The notes under the pieces are model-generated. The model made no database searches. It was not told where the DNA came from and saw only the letters and a list, made by a program, of their open reading frames with translations. From assembly GCF_003171515.1 (NCBI RefSeq), contig NC_089394.1, forward strand, positions 3,324,088 to 3,388,087: DNA of 64,000 nt, given 5' to 3'. Source of the stretch: Pyrenophora tritici-repentis. Lineage: Eukaryota; Ascomycota; Dothideomycetes; Pleosporales; Pleosporaceae. This document shows positions 56,676-64,000 of the stretch, piece by piece; the stretch's first letter is position 1; each line of letters opens with the position of its first letter. The position numbers were made by a program, and so were the translations under genes.

Positions 56676-58435
56676 GTTTGCGTCCACCCCTAGTTTGCGC
56701 CCACCCAGCTCAACACGCGATAACACAACAACGCCGCATTCAATATAGATCCTCATGAAGAGGTTTTACAAGGTGCTATCCGCGATCTTGAATCCGGTGT
56801 TTTTACGAGCCAGAGAGCAGCTGCTAGGGCTTGGGACGTTCCTCGCAGCTCACTCCGGCGCCGGCTGCAGGGCAGCGTTCCACACGCGATAGCTCATCAA
56901 CAGCAGCAGCGACTAACACCAGAACAGGAGGCCTTCATAGTTGACTGGATCATCGAGGAGGATACGCGTTCTTTACCTCCATCTCATGCGCGCGTACGAG
57001 AAATGGCGACTCGAATACTACGACTTGGTGGCGACCACGAGCCCCTCGGTCAGCGATGGATTTCATCCTTCCTTGCGCGTCAACCTCGAGTTGCAAGTAT
57101 TGTTGGACGATCGATTGACACCCTAAGAGCTGAGGCTGCGAGCCCTGCTCAGATTCTCGCATTCCTAGAGCTCTTCTACAGGACTCGAATAGAGCTGAAT
57201 ATCAGGGTAGAGGATATATGGAATATGAACGAGACTGGCATCGCACTAGGAGTATGTACCAACTCTCAGGTGGTCGCACGAGCTGGCAAGCGTAAAGCTT
57301 ACGTCAAAACTCCAGGCGATCACGAGTGGGTATCGATACTTGAGACAATCTCAGCTACTGGGCAGAAACTCAGGTGCATAGTGATATTCAAGGGACAGAG
57401 CCTACAGACAACGTGGTTCCCGTCTAGCTCAGTTCCAGACTGGTTATATACCACCTCTAAGAATGGATGGACCTCGCATGAGATAGGAATTGAGTGGCTA
57501 AGGTGCATATTCATCCCAGACACTCAGCCTCATGGAGATCAATGGAGGATACTGATACTTGATGGACATGGGTCTCACGTCGATATTGAGTTCATGCTAC
57601 TCTGCCGTCAGCATAGGATATGGACTATATACCTTCCTCCTCACGCCTCTCATCTCCTCACGCCTCTCATCTCCTACAGCCTCTAGACCTAGCTCCTTTT
57701 AGCGTACTCAAGTCAGAGTATAGAGCTAGGATTGGAGCTCTATCTGCTCGTGATGACGCAGCTCCTATAAAGAAGGAGCGCTTTATATCCTCCTGTCATC
57801 AAGCTCGAGAGTAAGGCCTCTCTGAGCGCGTTATTCGAGCTGGTCGGAGGGCTACAGGCCTCTGCCCATACAACCCTTCTATTGTCCTCAACTCCTCTTA
57901 GGTTTATGCTCGTCCTATTACTCCTCCATCGCCTGCGCAGCCTCAAACTCTTGTAGATCAATCCTTCTTAACTCCAAAGAGGGCTCAAGATCTATATAAA
58001 GCTCAGCAGCAGCTTCTACAGTTAGGATCTCTCTCTCGGAGCACACGCCAAGTGCTTGGCAAAGCAGGGAAGGCTATATCTCTATCAACTGCTCTCACAG
58101 CTCAACTACAGGCTGAGAATCAACACTTGAAATATCAACTAGAGCAACTTCAGAGTAGGCAGACGAGAAAGAGGGTCAGGATTAATCAGAATGAACGCTT
58201 TAGCAATGCTGAGAGTATCAAAGCTGCAATAGACAGAGCAGCAGCTCAAGTTGCGCAGTCATCAACAAAAGAGACAGAGAAAGCTGCAAAGACTGCAGCA
58301 GCTCAAGCTGAAGCTCTTACTCTAGCATCCATATGTACACAGTTTCAAATATAAGCGCTGTTGTTGAGTTATCGCGTGTTGAGCTGGGTGGGCGCATTCG
58401 CGCACGGTGGGCGCAAACTAGGGGTGGACGCAAAC
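56676..58435 (+). mobile_element. Pogo-type transposon B
   Basis: Left end GTTTGCGTCCACCCCTAGTT, right end AACTAGGGGTGGACGCAAAC. Subterminal sequence CAGCTCAACACGCGATAAC is mirrored near 58370-58390. TA at 56674-56675 and 58436-58437. The terminal repeat contains a direct sub-repeat (GTTTGCGYCCACC twice). Confidence 0.92.
56736..58353 (+). pseudogene. Transposase of element B, decayed
   Basis: N-terminal helix-turn-helix (RAWDVPRSSLRRRLQG), QRWISSFLARQP, catalytic motifs VEDIWNMNETGIALGV (Asp near 57220) and ILILDGHGSHVDIEF (Asp near 57560), then a leucine-rich coiled-coil C-terminus (TAQLQAENQHLKYQLEQLQ). Lesions are a 17-bp tandem duplication at about 57640-57675 (CCTCACGCCTCTCATCT twice) that shifts the frame, a TAA near 57812 and a TAG near 57900. 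Sister of the relic at 41081-42240. Confidence 0.87.
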
Positions 58436-58688
58436 TAGGCCCCCGAGTTTATTGCGTTCAATTAGAGCAAGTAGGGTCACCTGACGCGACGTGTCACACT
58501 TTCGCAGCCCCACTGGGTCGCAAGATTTGACGGCCCCTCCACGGAGACTCATTGCAGTCCAAGAGTTCATCTTCGCAACACTGACTAGGTAGGTCACAAA
58601 ACAGCTTCTGAGTGGCTTCGACACGTTTCGGAGAAACGTCCGCAGTAATATATAAATTTCCGATGCAGCACTACAGGTGTCTGAGCTC

Positions 58689-58890
58689 CAGAGTTGTCAA
58701 CAATCAAGCCAATCTGCAATCAAGCCAAATGTGGCCCCTGCTCGCTAGCCTTGTCGATCAGGCACGGGCCTATGAAAGAGACGTGCCACCCCTATATTTA
58801 GGTATAGCTGTACCTGTATATTCTAGGCCGCTAGTAAGCAGGGGCCACATTTGGCTTGATTGCAGATTGGCTTGATTGTTGACAACTCTG
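58689..58890. mobile_element. hAT-type MITE
   Basis: 202 bp with inverted repeats of about 54 bp starting CAGAGTTGTCAACAATCAAG and ending with the mirror image. Flanked by the perfect 8-mer CTGAGCTC (58681-58688 and 58891-58898). The inverted repeat contains CAATCAAGCCAA twice. No coding capacity; length and 8-bp duplication fit a non-autonomous hAT element. The stretch 58438-58680 before it has no gene. Confidence 0.93.
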
Positions 58891-58898
58891 CTGAGCTC

Positions 58899-59285
58899 AG
58901 CGCAAGTCGGCCCGATGTAGGATCGAGGCGGGTATCTTAGGCAGAGCTATGGTGCGGGCTGATGACGGGCCAACACTCGTAGCCGAACACATGCTCCTTG
59001 TGCCCACTTTCTCACTCAGCAGCCAAAAACAGCCAGTATCAGCGTCGGGTGATAGGACATGTGTATACCGCCATGTTGAGATATTGCGTTGTTAGGTGCG
59101 TTACTCGCTTGTACGCGTCACTCACACATACTGTGGTATCAGGCATAAGTTTTGTACAGTGGGGCAAACAGGGGCTGATTTCAACTAGTACAAGTTGAGA
59201 TGGTCTATTCAGTATTTGGTATAGCCGCCCTGGGCAGCCAATACAGCCTCACACCTCTCTCTCATACTATTTACTATTATTATTA
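58899..59285. other. Gene-free stretch with a possible Tc1 5' end
   Basis: At about 59155-59270 the sequence CAGTGGGGCAAACAGGGG followed by GGTATAGCCGCCCTGGGCAG and CAGCCTCACACCTCTCTC resembles the start of Tc1-type elements, but no transposase follows. A 25-bp piece near 58910-58935 is shared inverted with about 10415-10440. It ends in TTA repeats into which the next element inserted. Confidence 0.4.
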
Positions 59286-61110
59286 ACCTGTTTTATCAGT
59301 GAGCGCCCCACGAACACCAGCGAGGCGTACGCGCAGCGACGTAGCTCAGCACCACAACACAAATTTTGTACTCTTGCAACAGTATAGTATTATTCAGAAG
59401 CGTCACTATTATTTATATCCTCAATTTCTACCTTGCAGGTGCGAGAGTTGTGCCCAATCTCACCGCAACGGCCGCAGCGTCGCCCTGCGCGCACCCTCTT
59501 CGCCGGCTCCTCACCCTCCTCACGTCTGCCACCCTCCTTTCAGCAATTAAGTCTAATACCTCGCCGACTGTTAGTGTCTCCTCTGCCCGTACGTAGCGTC
59601 TCTTGCGACTTTTACGCTTTGTTGCTGCTTCAGTAGCAGTATTAAGGCGCACTATCTCTGCGCGCATCAACACCATCTCATGAGCCATCTGCTGCGCGCC
59701 TTTTGTCAGCTGCCGCACCTGCTCATCAAGTGAACTTGCTGGAGACCCTCGATGGATTTTCACCCTGTTTTGAACCAGCGTTGATTGCGCCTCCATTTCT
59801 TTGGCGTTGCGTGGTGTTTTCGCCTCCCAAGCGGCGTCGACTTGCTGTGGTGGAGTTTGCGTACGCAGCTGCACATCCAGCTTCGATAACACAGCCTGTG
59901 GATCATGTGGAGACAATCCAGCGCCTCGAAACCCTGCGCAAGCATTCTCTCTTGTAAACGCCTTCTCAAAAGCTACTTCAAAGGCTGGTAAGAAGGTCTG
60001 TTTGCTGATGTGGTTGATGCGATCGCGTGCCAAGGCTGAGATCTGATCACCGTACGCGCGCTTCAATGGCGAGAAACAGGCGACGTCAAGCGGCTGCAGG
60101 AGGTGCGACGAGTGTGGAGGCATACAGAGGGCAATAATCTTCTTCTCCTTGCAGCGATCCTGGAAATCTATCGAGCAATGGCTCTCGTGGCCGTCGATAA
60201 TCAGCAGCCTATACGCTCCTACAGGCCTCGCATGCGTATCAAAGTGATCAAGCCAGGCGAGCGCTAGATTGTTGTTCGTCCAGCCTGTTGGGCTTACTTG
60301 AATAACCCAGTTGCGTGGGAGGTCCTCAGTAAACCAGTTAGAGATAAGAACCTTGCCGGCAAAGATGAGGAAGGGTGGGATAACACGCCCTGTTGCGCTG
60401 ACGCCCTGTATTTACGTAGTCCACTCGCGATCACCAGGCTGAAGCTTCTTCGCTTTCCCAGGTTTCTCTATGCCTGTCACAACAAGTTGTGAAGATATCT
60501 TGCCCATCAGGAAGCCAGACTCGTCAAAGTTGTACATGTCGTCGTCCACAATACCGTACTTCGCCTTCATGTTCTGAACCAGCGTGAACCAGGGCTCGAT
60601 GATCGCTGGGTCTTCACAGAGAGCTCGCTGGTGATCGTATGGACGAGTCCAGCGCGTGCGCAGCTCAGGTGTACGCTTAATAAACCTGTCAACCCAGCAT
60701 TTACCAACAGGCTCACCGCCGCGGTCGCGCAGCAGTCTATCAGCCATATCTTGTACGTGTAGCTTTGAGGGCGGTACTCCACGTAGGTTCTCGTCAAGTA
60801 TACGCTGCAGAATCACTTCCTCTTCTAGCTTCGTCAGGCGCTTTGATCTGGGCTCGCAGTCGCGTCTAGAGGGCTTCCCGTCGCGTCGTCGTTGTATCGT
60901 CCTACGAGGAACGCTGTAGACTGCCTCAGCACGTCGCAGGCTCGTAATCTGGTCGCATTTAATGTCAGAGAGGGCAAGCTGCACGCCAGCTTCAGTATAG
61001 GGCTTGTGAGGTTGTGGTTGTTGAGACATTACGTGTTGAGTGTCGCGCATGCGCTTCGCTGGTGTTCGTGGGGCGCTCACTGAGGTGGGGCGCTCACTGA
61101 TAAAACAGGT
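59286..61110 (-). mobile_element. Fot1-like transposon in a LINE tail
   Basis: Ends ACCTGTTTTATCAGTGAGCG and its mirror, with TA on both sides (59284-59285 and 61111-61112) inside TTA repeats that belong to the tail of the LINE fragment at 61113. Inverted repeats continue through GCCCCACGAACACCAGCGA. At the right end the GGGGCGCTCACTGA block is duplicated (61065-61100). Confidence 0.9.
59428..61080 (-). pseudogene. Fot1-like transposase with zinc knuckle, one stop
   Basis: Reads from ATG 61080 (an alternative ATG is near 61029) to 59428 in one frame. The only internal stop, TAA, is at 60412-60414. Helix-turn-helix (AEAVYSVPRRTIQRRR), CENP-B-like domain (KCWVDRFIKRTPELR), YNFDESGFLMGKI (Asp near 60525), LLIIDGHESH (Asp near 60200) and MPPHSSHLLQPLDVACFSPLK. 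After a frame change near 59510 the tail encodes a C-X2-C-X4-H-X4-C knuckle (CGRCGEIGHNSRTC). Same architecture as 12817-14467. Confidence 0.9.
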
Positions 61111-61112
61111 TA

Positions 61113-61350
61113 TTATTATTATATATCCATTAGAGTCCTGTATCAGTCGGTGACTATGTAGGACTTTGGCTAAGCCGTTCTATATAAGTTGGTCGATGTG
61201 GAGTTTCTTTAGGTTTTGTACAATTTAGGTGACAGTTTGCGTACTCCAATTTCAGAGCTAGTCTTCTATTGGCGCATGTGCTAAAGAGCAGTGTGATAGA
61301 ATAGAAAGAGATGTAGCAGCGAGCTCTTTTGTAAGGAAATAAAGTGTTGA
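61113..61350 (-). mobile_element. LINE 3'-end fragment
   Basis: Minus-strand copy of the 3' UTR region at about 52180-52378 (shared CTACATAGTCACCGACTGATACAGG region) with a TAA-repeat tail at its 3' end. It is cut off at about 61350 by LTR-like sequence. Confidence 0.85.
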
Positions 61351-61351
61351 G

Positions 61352-61484
61352 TGTAGGCGTCTATATATAGGGATCTATTACCACAAAATAATAGATCTAT
61401 ATAGCTAGTGCCTGGTCGGTGTTTTGCTCGTAGAGCAGTTCGGTATCGAGTCGGTTTAGGGCGTTCGGTAGGTAGAGTGGTTGT
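61352..61484 (+). repeat. Partial LTR-like copy preceding the gypsy LTR
   Basis: Begins TGTAGGCGTCTATATATAGG and matches the first about 90 bp of the next feature, then diverges. It lies in direct orientation immediately before it. Confidence 0.75.
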
Positions 61485-61780
61485 TGTAGTCCTCTATATA
61501 TAGGGATCTATTACCACAGAATAATAGATCTATATAGCTAGTGCCTGGTCGATGTTTTGCTCGTAGAGCGGTTCGGTATTGTGATGGATCAAACCTACGA
61601 TCCCTCACGCGATCACGTGCCATACAATCACGTGCCACGCTGGCAGTTGGCCCGTGCGAGGAATAATAAAGTTCCCCTCGTACTTGTATATAGATCTGTA
61701 CACACAATCTCACTTATTAGAGGCATCCTAACTATTGCAGTGTACTAGTGCCTTTACACTATTGTGTGTCAACCCCTACA
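61485..61780 (+). repeat. Probable 5' LTR of a Ty3/gypsy element
   Basis: 296 bp starting TGTAGTCCTC and ending CAACCCCTACA (TG...CA, short inverted repeat TGTAG/CTACA), followed by a leader and a gag gene. It contains a palindrome around CTATATATAGGGATCTATTA. The matching 3' LTR would lie beyond the window, so the call rests on position and ends only. Confidence 0.7.
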
Positions 61781-61950
61781 TACCTAGGATACTTCGCATC
61801 AGGCTCAGTTATCAGAAACACCGTCCGCGCCGAGCGCCGCCGCCGATTGAGCAACTGCGACTTGCTACATCGGGCAGAACAAGACGTTCTGCGACGGGTT
61901 AGGTCTTGACGACGAGGATCGCAAAGTATTGCGCTAGAAGCCCACGGGTG

Positions 61951-62275
61951 GAGACACCAGGCTCAACAAGCAAGTATTGCTCGTGAGGGTTGTCACCAAC
62001 GCTGGTAGAGGACAGGTCCACCTACATCAACGGACAAGTAGGCAGAGGGCAAGGCATCGAGCTTCGAGAAGCGCGACCCTACGGTAAGCCCTGCGCAACA
62101 CACGAAAAGACCAGAGACACCAGGCTCAACAGGCAAGTATTGCTCGTGGGGGTTGTCACCAACGCTGGTAAAGGACAGGTCCACCTACATCAACGGACAA
62201 GTAGGCAGAAGGCAAGGCATCGAGCTTCGAGAAGCGCGACCCTACGGTCAGCCCTGCGCAACACACACGAAAAGA
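61951..62275 (+). repeat. Tandem 163-bp duplication in the gypsy leader
   Basis: Two direct copies (61951-62113 and 62114-62275) with few mismatches, both starting GAGACACCAGGCTCAACA. It lies directly before the gag ATG at 62284. Confidence 0.92.
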
Positions 62276-62283
62276 TCATCGCG

Positions 62284-64000
62284 ATGGCAAACCCGGCCAA
62301 TACCCAGAATACCCAAGGTACCTCAGCCACCGGTGCCACCTTCGGGCAAGCTTCCCAGGATCCTACTCAATCACAGATGGGCCCGCCTCTCGTACCAGTA
62401 CGAGCTTGCCTCTCCAACCGCCGAGAGAGCATGCTTCTGGCAGCCCATCCGTCATCCCAGCCATCAGTATCAGCTAGCGGCGACCTAGAGCCCATGACTG
62501 CTACACGCGAGATTGTCGGCATCGAAATCAACGACGTCCTGCTCGAATACCTCAAAGATTCTAACTACGTTTACCTCCGTTATACCGTTGACACCGAGTG
62601 GTTCGAATTACAAGAGGATCCCGAACCTGACGAGCACAGCAATGCCTTTTACTCCCTTAGCACAGGCCGAATCCGCACTGATGGCAACATCACCCACAAC
62701 ATCAACGACTTCACTGTCACTAACTCTAGTAACCTCCCAGAAGAACGTGAAGGATCGTCCCGACTTCTGGTGGCGATTTATTGTCTCTACGCTAGTCTCC
62801 CTACGCAACTGCACTGACGCCATCAATAGGCATCTGCAGACTGTGGACCGCAATGAAGGAGAGACTCAAGCTCTACGAGACCGACTAGCGAATGTTGAAG
62901 CAGCCCTTGATGAAACTTCGAACAGTAAACAACTACAAGTTGGCATGGTTAGCAGCAACCTGTACAAGGAGAAGCTGACAGAGATCCGACGCCTCACCTC
63001 GGACATCGGAAAAGCTCAAAGCTGCGTCAGAACAACTCCCCAACGTTCGCGATGACCCGCCTTCAAAGCCCTCGCCGCTGAGCGCGACTTGCCGCCACCG
63101 AACGCAATGAACTCAAGCAGAAGGTTGAGGACCTATCCCGCCGAGCCGATGAACCGGAGAGCGGTCCTAACGCAGAGTTGGCACAGAAGCTCAAGGAGGA
63201 GTCTGACAGCGCCGACTGGTGGGCAGACCAAGCTAAGGCCAACGCTGAGCTCTGCGACAAGTTCAAAGGACAAGCTGATCGCTATTCTATCGAGCTTAAC
63301 CAGTATGATGTCAAGTACTCTAACATGGAGGCGAACAAGAACGAAGCTCTCGCCCTTAAGGATAAGGCTTACGATGAGCTCAACCTCCAGCTCACCGAGG
63401 CTAGACGTGAGACAAAAACGGTCACCGACCGACTGCTGCAACATGAACCCAACTATCAGCCGTACACCCTCTGGCGGCGCGAGCGATCTTACGACCAGTA
63501 CGGCCTGTACAATCAAGCGTTTTGCTACAGCGACCTGTAGATGGTACCGCTGACCAACTCTCACAAGATCCTCGCCGAGCTGGGTACACCCCATGGGATA
63601 ACCGTACTCCCGTGCGCGACGCCTCGCTACCTCCTCCATCATCGAACCCATACGCCCCCGCTCCTACAGTACCGCGACCGCCGCCCGTCGCGCCCTCTAC
63701 CGCCGGTGGAGGATTCTCTTACAAACTCCCAGAACTTGAGACGTTCAAGGGCAAGGTCGACGACGACTACGAGCGGTGGCGCGAGATGGCAGTGGCCAAG
63801 TGTCGCACATACCCAGAGGACTGGCAAGCGGTTGACTACCTCAAGTTCCGCATTCAAGGCGAAGCTTACGAGCACATCCGAGATGTCAAAGCTCGCCATT
63901 TCCTAGATTTCCTAGAGACTCTCGACAGCCAGTATCTCACCTATGATCGGGAAGCTGACGCCGAAACCCTCATCGCCGACGCTCGCTCCACTACAAGTCT
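62284..64000 (+). pseudogene. Ty3/gypsy Gag, frame-broken, running off the window
   Basis: ATG at 62284 (MANPANTQNTQG). A Ser/Pro/Gln-rich N-terminus leads to a coiled-coil middle (RDRLANVEAALDE; SDSADWWADQAKANAEL) and a capsid-like retrotransposon Gag segment near 63715-64000 (KLPELETFKGKVDDDYERWREM, KFRIQGEAYEHI, DFLETLDSQY). The frame changes near 62750, near 63035-63180 and near 63545, so it is not intact as given. No protease or polymerase is within the window. Confidence 0.8.

Noticed and set aside
62153..62488. Frame within the gypsy leader
   Set aside because: It arises from the tandem duplication and an alternative frame of gag, so is not a separate gene.

Overview
The window looks like a transposon-rich accessory region of a filamentous ascomycete, most likely a dothideomycete (the class is inference). 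Genes carry 48-112 bp spliceosomal introns. The DNA holds a highly reducing polyketide synthase together with Fot1/pogo, Tc1/mariner, hAT, Ty1/copia, Ty3/gypsy and Tad/I-like LINE elements, a mix typical of fungal genomes. Nothing bacterial in organisation is visible.

Only five ordinary genes can be supported, and they look like pieces of one secondary-metabolite cluster. They are a highly reducing PKS (523-8599, +, 5' end lost at an assembly gap), an MFS efflux pump (10877-12566, +), a SAM-dependent methyltransferase (34405-35427, -), a branched-chain-type aminotransferase (36585-37772, +) and a cytochrome P450 (38832 to about 40560, -). The methyltransferase and aminotransferase are divergently transcribed neighbours. 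By analogy with bacterial pathways such a pair could make a beta-methylated amino acid from a 2-keto acid. No NRPS, thioesterase or transcription factor is visible, so the product and release step are unknown. PKS, MFS and aminotransferase carry small frame breaks. In the PKS and aminotransferase each is one base short, mostly in short homopolymers, so sequence error and gene decay both remain possible.

The rest is mobile DNA. Left part: a Fot1-like transposase fragment abutting the N gap (1-462), a Tc1 relic with a small internal inversion (about 8883-10200) and a Fot1-like transposase with a zinc knuckle (12817-14467). Centre: two almost identical 5.4 kb copia elements in opposite orientation (15084-20487 and 42971-48372) bracket the methyltransferase, aminotransferase and P450. 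Between them lie a second, nonsense-mutated copia element (20518-25889), LINE pieces, a DD34E transposase, an unknown 565-codon gene, a hAT element nested in a MITE, three copies of a near-palindromic MITE, a solo LTR and an 18-bp minisatellite. Right part: a LINE interrupted by the second copia copy, then three different pogo-type elements laid end to end with only a shared TA between neighbours (52413-58435), a hAT-type MITE, another Fot1-like element inside a LINE tail, and the 5' portion of a Ty3/gypsy element running off the window.

Many insertions were dated relative to each other from terminal repeats and target-site duplications read directly from the sequence. No database search or alignment software was used; family names rest on recognised motifs.
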